Below, piece after piece: positions 1-7,959 of a stretch of DNA of 18,429 nucleotides. This DNA is from Bacteroidia bacterium (GTDB lineage Bacteria > Bacteroidota > Bacteroidia > Bacteroidales > Azobacteroidaceae): positions 1 to 18,429 of the forward strand of contig BNTT01000050.1 in NCBI GenBank assembly GCA_025996815.1, written 5' to 3'. How positions within the stretch are numbered: the first letter of the stretch is position 1; the number at the start of each line of letters is the position of its first letter. The notes under the pieces are model-generated. The model was not told the origin of the DNA. It saw only the letters and a program-made list of their open reading frames with translations, and searched no databases. The position numbers and the translations under genes are program-made.

Positions 1-1
1 G

Positions 2-3000
2 AACTATTGGCTGGCAGCCACCGTACCCGGCAAAATAGAAAGTGAGCGGGTGCGCCTCACGGTTGTTGATTATACCATGGGCGTGACACCCACCCCCACG
101 ACCTCCACTCCCATCCTTGCCAAGACCTCCGCCTCGCAGCCGACAATCAGTTTTGCCATAGATAATGCCGCCGTCTACTCGTCTGGGACATATACATGGA
201 AGGTCTATTCCGAGCAGGCAAGCAGCACGGAAGCGACTTACATCAGCGCGTCTCTATTCTCCGGGTCTTTGGTGCTGGCAGACGTGAACGGCGTGAATGT
301 TCCCGCAGGGAGTTACTGGGTTACTGCCACCGAAGGCGGGTTTGCCGGCAAAGCGGAAAGTGGGCGGCTCATGCTCACGATAACCGCGTATGAGCCGCCG
401 CCCGTGATACAGACCCCGACCCCGATTACTTCCTCTGCTGTTGTTGCCAAGACCATCGCCACACAGCCAAGCGTGAACTTTCCTCTGAGCAATACCCCTG
501 CTTATACGAGTACGACTATATGGAAGGTTTATTCCGCGGCGACAGGCGCCGGATTGGACGGCAACGTAACCGCCAGTCTCATCGGCACAACACTGCGGCT
601 GACATCCTCCACAGGTGATATAACAGCGGCGAGCTACTATATCTCCGCCACCAACGCTGCTCCCGCTGTCGAAAGCAGCGGGCGGCTGAGGCTTATAGTT
701 ACCGCGTATGTGCCGGGCGTAACACCGACCCCCATAGTATCCGCTTCAAATTATGTAAAAACCTCTCCCCAGCAGGCAAGCGTCAACTTTATCATAGACA
801 ACGGCGACCTGTATGGGATAGGGGCTACAACATGGAAGGTCTATACCTCGCAGGCAGGCACCACGACGGCTCCCGGCATAACCCCGAACTTCAACAGCGC
901 AAACAACACCTTGACCCTGTTTCATTCTTCGGATGTAGCCAACGAGAATTACTGGATTACAGTTACCGATGCCGGAAAGACTGAAAGCGGGCGGCTGAGG
1001 GTCTTGGTTTCTGCGTATGTGCCGGGCGTAACCCCGACCCCGAAAGTTGCCTCTGCTGTCATTGAAAAGACCGCCGCCACACAGTCGGGCGTGGACTTTA
1101 CCCTCACCAACGCCACTGCTTATTCGAATACGACTACATGGACGGTTTATACCACGATGGACAATGCCATATTGGAGGGCGACATAGCCGCCACCCTCAG
1201 CAGTCCGTTACTGTGGCTGACATCCGGCACGGGCGATGTGCCGGCGAAGGACTACTATATCACCGCCACCAACGCACCTCTTGATGCCGAGAGCGGGCGG
1301 CTGAAACTCACGGTGAAGCCGGATGGCACCACCACCGGTGGCGGCACCGGCGGGGGCACCGGCGGCGGCGTGTTAGAAATCGTAGCCACCCCCACCGCCA
1401 CTCCGGGGGCAGGCACCTACTCCGGACCCCAGACGGTGAGCCTTGCTACCACAACGCCGGGGGCGACCATCCATTACACCGTCGATGGCACTGTTCCCAC
1501 AACCACCAGCACCGTCTATAGCACCCCCATTGCGGTGAGCATGGGAACCGTCTTGAAAGCCATCGCGGTGAAGACGGGCATGACCGCCAGCGCAATGCTG
1601 ATAGCGGATTATACTCCTACCGGCACGGTTGTTACCCCCACCGCCAATCCGGGGGCAGGCTCCTACGCCGGACCCCAGACGGTACGCCTTGCTTCCTCTA
1701 CGCCGGGGACGACCATCTATTACACCCTCAACGGAACTATCCCCACGACAAGCAGCACCGTCTATAACAATAGCACCCCCATTACGGTAAACATGGGTAC
1801 CACCCTGAGAGCCATCGCGACAAAAGCAACGATGGTAAACAGCGCGGTGTTGACGGCGCCATATACCGCTTTCCCCGCTTTAACAGGCTCGGTAAGCATC
1901 ACCGGCACCTTGTTAGTGGGATACCCCCTTTCTGCAAATACAGCGTCTCTTGGCGGACGCGGAACCGTTTCTTACCAGTGGAAACGGGGCTCCGCGAATA
2001 TTGGGACAAACAGTCCGGTCTATACCTTGACGGCTGCCGATGCCGGTGCAGTCATCACCGTGGAAGTGAGCCGCGCCGGATATACCGGAGTCAGAACCGC
2101 CAGTATAACCGTACCACTTGTTGTTACCCCCGCATTAACAGGCTCGGTGAGCATCGACGGCTCCGCGGCAGTCGACCAAACCCTCGCAGCAAATATAAGT
2201 CGCCTTGGTGGAAGCGGAAACATTTCCTACCAGTGGAAAGGGGACGGGGTGAATGTTGGGTCAAACGGTCCAATCTATGCCTTGAAGGCTACCGATTTAG
2301 GTAAAATCTTCACCGTGGAAGTGACCCGCGCCGGATATACCGGTAGCGTAACCAGCCATCCAACCGCGGCAGTTATCCTCCCCATTTTAACGGGTTCGGT
2401 AACCATCGACGGTCTCGCGGAAGTTGGACAACCCCTCACCGCAAATATAATGAACCTTGTCGGCAGCGGCACCATATCCTACCAGTGGAAACGGAATGGC
2501 GTGGATATTTCCGGGAGAATCGGTCAAACCGATACCGTGACGACTGCAGATGCAGGTAAAACCTTAACCGTGGTAGTGACCCGCAGCGGAAATACCGGAA
2601 GCATAACCAGCACTGCAGTCGGTCCTGTTCCTGTTCCCATCCCTCCCTTAACAGGCACCGTAAGCATTAACGGCACCGCGGCAATCGGCAACACCCTCAC
2701 AGCAAATATATCGTTACTTGGCGGAAGCGGAGCCATCACCTACCATTGGAAACGGAGCAGTGTGGATGTTGGGACAAACAGTTCAACCTATACCGTGGCG
2801 GTTGCAGATGGAGGTTCACCCATGACCGTGGAAGTGACCCGCGCCGGATATACCGGAAGCGTAACCAGCAATCCCACCGCGGTGGTGCCTCCGCTCCCTC
2901 AGGTTGCCACCCCCACCACCATTCCGCCGGGAGGAGCCTACTCTACCATCCCGACAGTATACATTTCTTCCAACACGCCGGGGGCGCAAATCTATTACAC

Positions 3001-4855
3001 CGTCAACGGGACTCCCCCCGCGACAAGCCCCACCGCCTATACCTCCCTCTATACATCCCCCATTTTTGCAAATATTAGCTCGGGGGCACCCACGAGAACC
3101 GTGAGAGCCATCGCGGTAGCACCGGGTATGCTAAACAGTGCGGAAATGACAGAGATATACAGATACGATGCCACCGCCGCCCCCGCGCCCGAAACCACCC
3201 CCGCTCCCAAATTTAAAATAAACCAAGTCTTACCGGATCGAAATGTGGCTTTCGAGTTAGAAGAGTTTGAGAGATACACGCCGCTTGTCAGAATTAGAGT
3301 GTACGATGCGGAAACCGGTGGTAATGACTTAACCGCGGCCACGGGCACGGGCAGAGGAGCCTTAGAAACGTTCTACTCCAGCGACACATATAAAGCAACT
3401 GTGCACATAAGCGGCGCTAGGACGGATATTCCCCTCGGGGACTACTGGATTACTATGACTATACCCGATATGCTTGAAAGCAGTCGGGTTAAGGTTACGG
3501 TTACGAATAGTGCCCCTCCTCCCCCTCCTCCCCCTCCTCCTCCTACCGCCCCCGTTTTCTACCCCGTTAAGTTTGAGAGTTTCCCGGATGAGCAAGACGC
3601 ACTGAATATTACTTTGTCGACGAGCTACCTCAGCGGCACCCAATTCTATCTGTATAGAAATGAAGCATCGTCGTCGACCGAGTTAGCAGCGGGTGTCACT
3701 GCGGAATTTAATCCCGAAAAGAAAAGTCTGGTATTGAGGATTAGCGAGAATGTTCATACCGGGGATTACTGGCTTGCCTTTCAGGAACCCGGTAGGAAGA
3801 TAAGCCCCCGAAGTAAGGTTGCGATTGTCCGCTATCGCTTATACCGGCCGGCAAGCCAGAACATTGGTGAAAAATTTATTCTTGGTGGTCAAAGGGGGTT
3901 TGTTTCTGTCCTTAAGCAACTGCACGAGCTGGTTGGCTACACGTATCCGGGCGACGACATTTCCAAGATAATCCGCCTCGGCGACTATCTCGACCCGCCT
4001 CCCACCGGGGGAACTTATCTTCCCGAGAACCAAGAGATATTCACATTCGATGACGGCATGCACTATCTCAGGCGCCTTATAGTGGTAGGCATCAATTCAT
4101 TTAAGCGCGACGGCGGGCTGGTGAATAATCCCAATGCCCCCGACCATCTGGTGTTCCAGTTCCAGAATGTTCCGATTACTAATCTGGCTATGTTTAGAGA
4201 GGCGCAAACTACTACCAACCAAGGCGGCTATGCGCAAAGCAACGTGAGGGCTTTTATCGGAACTATGACGTATGATTTTTTTGCAAATTCCCTGTTGATG
4301 GACCGTACTATGGTCAGTGATATGATATGGGCACCCAAGCGCCAGATGGCAAATGGATCACTAAGCAACGGAACGGGGGCGGACCTGCTTGATGACCCAC
4401 TCTGGATCCCCACCGAATTTGAAATGTTTGGCGAAAGGAAATATAGGGTTGAACAGTGGGAGCCTTCGGCGGGTCAGGCACGGCTTGAGTACTACACAAG
4501 TGACGCGCGCCGCAAAAAATACGCTCCGCTGGGTTGGTTCACGTTTAAATATCTGACGCCTAAAACAGACACTGAAGCACGATACTGGATGGCCTCACCC
4601 GGCCATCTCACCTTTAACTTTACGATTGTCTACGGAAAACCCTACAAGGGTGATGAATATCTGCATTACGATGCTCCCATTAATACCCGCTTTCGTTTCA
4701 TCGACCCTTATTGGAATCCCGATTACATCCGCCTATACATCACTCCCCATACCGACAAATACTTTTGCGCGATAGATCTTGAAGGCATTTCCGCGATTGC
4801 CGTAATAAAAGCAGCAAAGGAAGTGGGCATCAGCCCCGCCTTCTGTTTCAAATAG
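2..4855 (+). CDS. Giant repeat-containing surface/adhesin-like protein, 5'-truncated by the window edge
   Basis: The frame is open from base 2, and the first residues (NYWLAATVPGKIESERVRLTV) match the end of the repeat that follows, so the gene starts upstream. The first GTG at 50 is not a credible start. Numbering from it: ~102-residue repeats (consensus pieces TWKVY, YYITATNA, ESGRLxLTV, PGVTPTP) at about 11-424; a Gly/Thr linker at 425-441; chitobiase C-terminal-like modules (GxYxGPQTVxLxxxTPGATIxYTxDGTxPT) at about 444-607 and 951-1040; four Ig-like modules (GTVSYQWKR, VEVTRAGYTGSV) at about 610-950; two divergent copies of the first repeat either side of a Pro10 stretch; and a unique C-terminal domain from about 1263. 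No sorting signal of the T9SS type is evident at the C-terminus (...GISPAFCFK). The composition suggests an extracellular, surface-anchored or secreted protein; adhesion or carbohydrate contact is inference. It is visibly GC-richer than the glycan operon, which could reflect repeat composition or transfer. Confidence 0.85.
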   Translation, partial: NYWLAATVPGKIESERVRLTVVDYTMGVTPTPTTSTPILAKTSASQPTISFAIDNAAVYSSGTYTWKVYSEQASSTEATYISASLFSGSLVLADVNGVNVPAGSYWVTATEGGFAGKAESGRLMLTITAYEPPPVIQTPTPITSSAVVAKTIATQPSVNFPLSNTPAYTSTTIWKVYSAATGAGLDGNVTASLIGTTLRLTSSTGDITAASYYISATNAAPAVESSGRLRLIVTAYVPGVTPTPIVSASNYVKTSPQQASVNFIIDNGDLYGIGATTWKVYTSQAGTTTAPGITPNFNSANNTLTLFHSSDVANENYWITVTDAGKTESGRLRVLVSAYVPGVTPTPKVASAVIEKTAATQSGVDFTLTNATAYSNTTTWTVYTTMDNAILEGDIAATLSSPLLWLTSGTGDVPAKDYYITATNAPLDAESGRLKLTVKPDGTTTGGGTGGGTGGGVLEIVATPTATPGAGTYSGPQTVSLATTTPGATIHYTVDGTVPTTTSTVYSTPIAVSMGTVLKAIAVKTGMTASAMLIADYTPTGTVVTPTANPGAGSYAGPQTVRLASSTPGTTIYYTLNGTIPTTSSTVYNNSTPITVNMGTTLRAIATKATMVNSAVLTAPYTAFPALTGSVSITGTLLVGYPLSANTASLGGRGTVSYQWKRGSANIGTNSPVYTLTAADAGAVITVEVSRAGYTGVRTASITVPLVVTPALTGSVSIDGSAAVDQTLAANISRLGGSGNISYQWKGDGVNVGSNGPIYALKATDLGKIFTVEVTRAGYTGSVTSHPTAAVILPILTGSVTIDGLAEVGQPLTANIMNLVGSGTISYQWKRNGVDISGRIGQTDTVTTADAGKTLTVVVTRSGNTGSITSTAVGPVPVPIPPLTGTVSINGTAAIGNTLTANISLLGGSGAITYHWKRSSVDVGTNSSTYTVAVADGGSPMTVEVTRAGYTGSVTSNPTAVVPPLPQVATPTTIPPGGAYSTIPTVYISSNTPGAQIYYTVNGTPPATSPTAYTSLYTSPIFANISSGAPTRTVRAIAVAPGMLNSAEMTEIYRYDATAAPAPETTPAPKFKINQVLPDRNVAFELEEFERYTPLVRIRVYDAETGGNDLTAATGTGRGALETFYSSDTYKATVHISGARTDIPLGDYWITMTIPDMLESSRVKVTVTNSAPPPPPPPPPPTAPVFYPVKFESFPDEQDALNITLSTSYLSGTQFYLYRNEASSSTELAAGVTAEFNPEKKSLVLRISENVHTGDYWLAFQEPGRKISPRSKVAIVRYRLYRPASQNIGEKFILGGQRGFVSVLKQLHELVGYTYPGDDISKIIRLGDYLDPPPTGGTYLPENQEIFTFDDGMHYLRRLIVVGINSFKRDGGLVNNPNAPDHLVFQFQNVPITNLAMFREAQTTTNQGGYAQSNVRAFIGTMTYDFFANSLLMDRTMVSDMIWAPKRQMANGSLSNGTGADLLDDPLWIPTEFEMFGERKYRVEQWEPSAGQARLEYYTSDARRKKYAPLGWFTFKYLTPKTDTEARYWMASPGHLTFNFTIVYGKPYKGDEYLHYDAPINTRFRFIDPYWNPDYIRLYITPHTDKYFCAIDLEGISAIAVIKAAKEVGISPAFCFK
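80..1321 (+). repeat. Four tandem ~306-bp repeats coding ~102-residue modules
   Basis: Units begin near 80, 413, 719 and 1025, each opening with a TPTP motif and ending with ESGRLxLTVxAY. A further partial unit occupies bases 2-79. The DNA at unit joins is nearly identical: GCGTATGTGCCGGGCGTAAC occurs at 706-725 and again at 1013-1032. Unit length is close to constant, whereas residues between the conserved blocks vary. I do not recognise the domain; the fold is likely a beta-sandwich, which is inference. Confidence 0.8.
1379..1870 (+). repeat. Two tandem chitobiase/beta-hexosaminidase C-terminal-like modules
   Basis: Units at about 1379-1618 and 1619-1870 share PTAxPGAGxYxGPQTVxLAxxTPG, then IxYTxxGTxPTTxSTVY and a terminal GTxLxAIAxKxxM. 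This is the pattern of the CHB_HEX_C-type domain common in bacterial surface proteins. A third, more divergent copy lies at about 2900-3169 with PGGAYSTIPTVYISSNTPGA and IYYTVNGTPPATS. Confidence 0.7.
1877..2899 (+). repeat. Four tandem ~255-bp Ig-like repeats
   Basis: Units begin near 1877, 2129, 2384 and 2648. Each has LTGSVxIxG, then LxANIxxLGGSGxISYQWKR, a Y/T-rich strand, TxADAGKxxTVEVTRAGYTGSVTS and a short Pro/Val linker. The YQW and TVEV strands are typical of bacterial Ig-like surface modules. The units are close enough at DNA level to recombine, so copy number may vary between strains (inference). Confidence 0.7.
3515..3544 (+). repeat. Pro10-coding CCT/CCC microsatellite
   Basis: Ten consecutive proline codons written as CCT and CCC form a pyrimidine-only tract. 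It separates two degenerate copies of the ~102-residue repeat, and probably acts as a rigid spacer in the surface protein. Changes by whole triplets would keep the frame. Confidence 0.85.
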
Positions 4856-4875
4856 GGCGTGAATTAAACCTGTTA

Positions 4876-4888
4876 GGTCTTGAAGACC
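4876..4888 (+). terminator. Small hairpin after the surface-protein gene, possible terminator remnant
   Basis: GGTCTT and AAGACC form a perfect 6-bp inverted repeat around a single G, 20 bp after the stop codon. No T-run follows directly, because the IS element begins seven bases later. The short stem and missing U-tract make function doubtful; the IS left end may do this job instead. Confidence 0.25.
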
Positions 4889-4894
4889 AATTAA

Positions 4895-4919
4895 GAGGCT
4901 GTCTCAAAAGGACAGCCTC
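4895..4919 (+). repeat. IS left terminal inverted repeat, also a terminator-like hairpin
   Basis: GAGGCTGTC pairs perfectly with GACAGCCTC around a 7-base loop (TCAAAAG), and the sequence continues ATTTTTATAT. Besides being the transposase end-binding site, it has the layout of an intrinsic terminator for transcription arriving from the surface-protein gene. Confidence 0.85.
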
Positions 4920-4954
4920 ATTTTTATATATATTTAATATTCCCCTATTTTTCG

Positions 4955-4962
4955 TACCTTTG
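4955..4962 (+). promoter_or_regulatory. Transposase promoter, Bacteroidota -7 element
   Basis: TACCTTTG matches the TAnnTTTG -7 consensus and lies 27 bp before the ATG at 4990. A -33 TTTG is not present at the ideal spacing; TTTA at 4933-4936 is the nearest candidate. Because this element overlaps the in-frame TTG at 4960, translation must start downstream at 4990. Confidence 0.6.
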
Positions 4963-4989
4963 CATCTGCAAATCAAAGATATAAGCATT

Positions 4990-6522
4990 ATGGCAAAAGT
5001 AGTATTTAAGGATTACAGTCAAGGACAAATCAGTTTGTTCCCGACGCGGTTAGATGAGAAAATTCCGGAGGATTCGCCTGCCCGCCTTGTTAATCAAGTG
5101 GTGGATAATTTGGATATTCGTTCTATTATGGATGGGTATCAAGGCGGTGGATGCAGTGCTTACCACCCTCGCATGATTATGTGGCTTTCCGGCAATCACA
5201 TTCCCGACCATAATACCATCAACCGCTTTCGTTCGACCCATTTGAAAGCGAGTATCCATGAACTTTTTACACAGGTCATTACGCTTTTGGTGGAGATGGG
5301 ACATTTAAGTTTAAATGTGGTTTATGTGGACGGCACCAAAATAGAATCCAAAGCAAATAAATACACCTTTGTTTGGCGTAAGAGTGTGGAAAAACACAAA
5401 GTGAAATTAGAAGAAAAAATACGCCAAGTGCTCCAACAGGTGGAAGAAGGCATTGCAGGGGATAATCAAGCCGATGATGAGCCTCCTACGCCCATCAATT
5501 CCGAAGAACTGAAAAAGCGCATTGCAGCCATCAATCGAGAAAACCGTAGCAAAGAAGAACAAAAAGCGATTAAGACCGTAGAAGACAAGTACTTACCCAA
5601 GTTAGAAGAATACGAAAAGCACCTTGAAACCTTGGGTAATCGCAACAGTTATTCCAAGACCGACCCCGCCGCCACTTTTATGCGGATGAAAGAAGACCAC
5701 ATGATGAACGGACAATTAAAACCGGCATACAACGTGCAGATAGGGACTGAAAATCAATTTATTACGCATTATGATTTTTATCCCAATCCGACCGATTACC
5801 TCACTTTTAAGCCTTTTATGAACGGGTTTGAAAAGCGCTACAAAAAATTCCCTGCCAAAGTCGTAGGCGATTCCGGATATGGCAGCGAAGAAAATTATAA
5901 ATATATGGAAATCAATGATATAGAGGGCTTTGTAAAATATCCGATGTTTCACAAGGAACAAAAAAAGTCGTTCCAAACCAATGCTTTTCTTGCACAAAAT
6001 CTGTATTATAACGCAGCAAAAGACTACTTTGTCTGTCCGATGGGGCAGCACTTAGAGAACGTTGGAAAGGGAACCCGCAAATCGGAAAATGGGTTTGTAT
6101 CCAATGTGAGCTATTATGAAGCCCAAAACTGTGAAGGCTGTCCACTTAAATGCCTGTGTAACAATGCCAAAGGCAACAGAAGAATCGAAATCAACCACCA
6201 ATTAAATGCGTATCGAAAAAAGTCGCGGGAGCTGCTCACCTCGCCGGAAGGGCTGATGCACCGAAGCAAACGCCCGATAGAACCGGAGGCGGTCTTCGGG
6301 CAAACAAAAGCCAACAAACAGTACAACCGGTTCAGACATTTTGGAGGCGACAAAGTAAAAATGGACTTTGCCATCTTCGCTATAGCTTTCAACTTGGGTA
6401 AAATGCACAAAAAAGCCAATAATACCAATAATCCCGCACCCAAGCGGATTATTAGCCCAAAATTGGCTGTGCTAAAATCAATTCTTGATTTTTATCCGCA
6501 ACAGATAAATATGGCTGCTTAA
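4990..6522 (+). CDS. IS1182-family transposase, apparent internal in-frame deletion
   Basis: A DDE transposase of 510 residues. The start is the ATG at 4990 (MAKVVFKDYSQ...), not the upstream in-frame TTG at 4960, which lies in the promoter. Visible landmarks are the N-terminal DUF772-like region, D114 in YVDGTKIES, a charged helix around 130-215, D294 in VGDSGYGSE, a Cys cluster (CEGCPLKCLC) and the acidic residue E431 or E433 in PIEPEAVFGQTK. The family normally has a stretch resembling LKVLFYAYLNN...CRKIE between GGGCSAYHPRM and MWLSGN. Here HPRM runs straight into IMWLSGN at residues 62-65, so about 30 residues appear to be missing without a frame change. The catalytic core is otherwise complete. 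Activity is doubtful. The comparison rests on remembered family sequences. Confidence 0.9.
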   Translation: MAKVVFKDYSQGQISLFPTRLDEKIPEDSPARLVNQVVDNLDIRSIMDGYQGGGCSAYHPRMIMWLSGNHIPDHNTINRFRSTHLKASIHELFTQVITLLVEMGHLSLNVVYVDGTKIESKANKYTFVWRKSVEKHKVKLEEKIRQVLQQVEEGIAGDNQADDEPPTPINSEELKKRIAAINRENRSKEEQKAIKTVEDKYLPKLEEYEKHLETLGNRNSYSKTDPAATFMRMKEDHMMNGQLKPAYNVQIGTENQFITHYDFYPNPTDYLTFKPFMNGFEKRYKKFPAKVVGDSGYGSEENYKYMEINDIEGFVKYPMFHKEQKKSFQTNAFLAQNLYYNAAKDYFVCPMGQHLENVGKGTRKSENGFVSNVSYYEAQNCEGCPLKCLCNNAKGNRRIEINHQLNAYRKKSRELLTSPEGLMHRSKRPIEPEAVFGQTKANKQYNRFRHFGGDKVKMDFAIFAIAFNLGKMHKKANNTNNPAPKRIISPKLAVLKSILDFYPQQINMAA

Positions 6523-6530
6523 ATCTTTTA

Positions 6531-6568
6531 AAAAAGAGGCTGCCCTTTTGAGACAGCCTCTTTTTTTT
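6531..6568 (+). terminator. IS right terminal inverted repeat inside an A-stem-T bidirectional terminator
   Basis: The right inverted repeat occupies 6536-6560. A run of As precedes it and eight Ts follow, so the 9-bp stem (one C-A mismatch) is extended by A-T pairs. The form suits termination in both directions: transposase transcripts rightward, and any leftward transcript from beyond the element. Confidence 0.6.
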
Positions 6569-6578
6569 ACCGGAGGTG

Positions 6579-6609
6579 CTTGTTTTGTGCGAAAAAATGC
6601 GTAACTTTG
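6579..6609 (+). promoter_or_regulatory. Probable promoter of the DUF3078-like gene
   Basis: TAACTTTG at 6602-6609 fits the Bacteroidota -7 consensus and lies 26 bp before the start codon at 6636. CTTG at 6579-6582 is at a 19-bp spacing and could be a weak -33 element; a perfect TTTG at 6584-6587 is only 14 bp away. It is placed just outside the IS right end. Confidence 0.5.
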
Positions 6610-6635
6610 TCGCCCAATTCAATTAGATGATTTAG

Positions 6636-7922
6636 ATGATGAAGAAAACCTGTTTGTTGCTTTGCATGGTGGTGATTTTTCCGGCGGTGGGCTTTGCGCA
6701 GGCGGAATATCCTGTCAGCCCCATTTTTATGCCGCTGATTTTTGACGGGAAATTTGCGTTTCCGCTCGAAACGCCCCTGCCCGCCGATACTTTTTCATTG
6801 ACAATGGCAAAGAAAATGGACGGCTTGACGGTGGATTCTATCCCCACCAACGAGAGCCGGTCAGACCTCGCGGGATTGCAAAGCCCGCCCGTAGAGACGT
6901 TTCTGCAACGTTCGGACTGGCAGAAAAAGGCGCAACACGCAGCCCTGTGGACCAATAACTTGGCTGCCGCGCGGTATGATATGAGCGACTTGCCGGGGTA
7001 TGTGGAAGAAGAGAAACCGCTGGAAGCAAGTCCTTTACGCAACATTTTTACCGTAGAACACGAATTAGACAAGCACACGGTTGATGCCCATTTCGTGCCC
7101 AAGCGGCGGTATTGGGTGACGAGCGGGAGCAGTATGTTGCAATTTTCGCAGAATTACCTCTCTACAAACTGGTATAACGGCGGAGTGGGAAACCTGAATA
7201 TGCAGAGTGTCCAAAATTTTACGGCGAATTACAAAAAAAACAAACTTTCACTTAACAACTTCATTGAGTGGAAGTTGAGCCTCTATACCAATCCCAACGA
7301 CACCGTGCACGGCACCCGGTTTGGCGAAGATTTGGTGCGCTATTATGGCGATTTTGGGTTGGCAGCCAGCAGTCATTGGTCGTATTCAACGAACTTGGAA
7401 ATCAAGACGCGCCTGTTTCGTGCCTACAACGAAAACTCCTCCGTCTGGACCGGCTCACTCTTTTCGCCGTTGAATATCAATATGGGTATTTTGGGGATGA
7501 AATATTACTATGAAAAAAAGTACCCGAAGGACAAGTACAAAAAAACGACGGTGTCGGCAGATATATCCCCGCTGGCGGTGCAATACACCTATGTTGCCGA
7601 CGACGAGGTGGACCCGGCGCGCTATGGGATTGAACAGGGCGAGCATTATCTGGTCAATTTCGGGTCGTCGTTGAATGCCAACGTGGTCATCAACTTTAAC
7701 CGCCAAATCACATTTACGTCGCGTCTGAAATACTTTACCAACTATGGGCAGGTGCTGGTGGAGTCGGAAAACACACTGAATATGAGCCTCAATCGCTTCC
7801 TGTCTACGCGCTTCCATCTCTACGTACGCTTCGACGATTCGCCCGGCAGACCACGCGACCCCGATTGGCACTATTTGCAGGTGAACGAAATCTGCAGTTT
7901 TGGGTTTAATTATAAATTCTGA
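6636..7922 (+). CDS. DUF3078-like exported outer-membrane beta-barrel protein
   Basis: A 428-residue protein. It begins with a clear signal peptide (MMKKT, hydrophobic core to about residue 18, then GFAQAEY). The start is ATG 6636 or the adjacent ATG 6639. After a variable region to about residue 150, the sequence YWVTSGSSMLQFSQNYLSTNWYNGG and NFTANYKKNKLSLNNFIEWKLSL match the DUF3078 pattern of Bacteroidota. Alternating hydrophobic and aromatic strands follow, and the chain ends in Phe (FGFNYKF), as outer-membrane barrels often do. The molecular role of the family is not established. It has its own promoter and is followed 37 bp later by cdsA, so the two are probably co-transcribed. Family assignment is from remembered motifs. 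Confidence 0.8.
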   Translation: MMKKTCLLLCMVVIFPAVGFAQAEYPVSPIFMPLIFDGKFAFPLETPLPADTFSLTMAKKMDGLTVDSIPTNESRSDLAGLQSPPVETFLQRSDWQKKAQHAALWTNNLAAARYDMSDLPGYVEEEKPLEASPLRNIFTVEHELDKHTVDAHFVPKRRYWVTSGSSMLQFSQNYLSTNWYNGGVGNLNMQSVQNFTANYKKNKLSLNNFIEWKLSLYTNPNDTVHGTRFGEDLVRYYGDFGLAASSHWSYSTNLEIKTRLFRAYNENSSVWTGSLFSPLNINMGILGMKYYYEKKYPKDKYKKTTVSADISPLAVQYTYVADDEVDPARYGIEQGEHYLVNFGSSLNANVVINFNRQITFTSRLKYFTNYGQVLVESENTLNMSLNRFLSTRFHLYVRFDDSPGRPRDPDWHYLQVNEICSFGFNYKF

Positions 7923-7925
7923 AAA

Positions 7926-7953
7926 AAACACGATAAAACACACGATAAAACAC
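7926..7953 (+). repeat. Short direct repeat ahead of cdsA
   Basis: ACACGATAAAACA occurs twice back to back, with a third partial CACAC, in the 37-bp gap before cdsA. It holds no promoter motif or Shine-Dalgarno sequence that I can see. It may be no more than a local duplication in an A-rich leader. Confidence 0.6.
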
Positions 7954-7959
7954 ACTCGC

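Larger units (their letters stand above)
4895..6560 (+). mobile_element. IS1182-family insertion sequence
   Basis: The element is bounded by 25-bp terminal inverted repeats (4895-4919 and 6536-6560) that match at 24 of 25 positions. It carries one transposase gene with the family's N-terminal FKDYSQGQISLFPTRLDEKIP motif, Cys cluster and DDE residues. The repeat may extend by two A/T bases outward. I found no convincing target-site duplication: the flanks read ...CCAATTAA on the left and TTTTTTTTACC on the right. It sits between the surface-protein stop codon and the promoter of the next gene, so it disrupts no visible coding sequence. Confidence 0.9.

Noticed and set aside
50..52. GTG at 50 as the start of the surface-protein gene
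   Set aside because: The frame is open upstream to base 2 and encodes the end of another repeat unit, so the real start lies outside the window.
80..2899. CRISPR-like array from the regular repeats
   Set aside because: The repeats are protein-coding modules of about 255-306 bp in one open frame, not short palindromic repeats with spacers.
3362..3643. - strand frame opposite the Pro-rich region of the surface protein
   Set aside because: The apparent Gly/Arg-rich protein is only the complement of the proline-codon tract.
4960..4989. TTG 4960 as the transposase start
   Set aside because: It overlaps the TACCTTTG -7 promoter element; ATG 4990 gives the family's usual MAKVVFK N-terminus.
5716..6443. 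Long open frames on the - strand inside the transposase
   Set aside because: They lie opposite a clearly conserved gene, overlap each other and show no family motifs.
4885..6570. Target-site duplication around the IS element
   Set aside because: The left and right flanks do not share a convincing short direct repeat beyond A/T runs.
7900..7959. TTG 7900 as the cdsA start
   Set aside because: It would overlap the upstream gene and add a hydrophilic leader from a repeat; ATG 7960/7963 gives the normal CdsA N-terminus.
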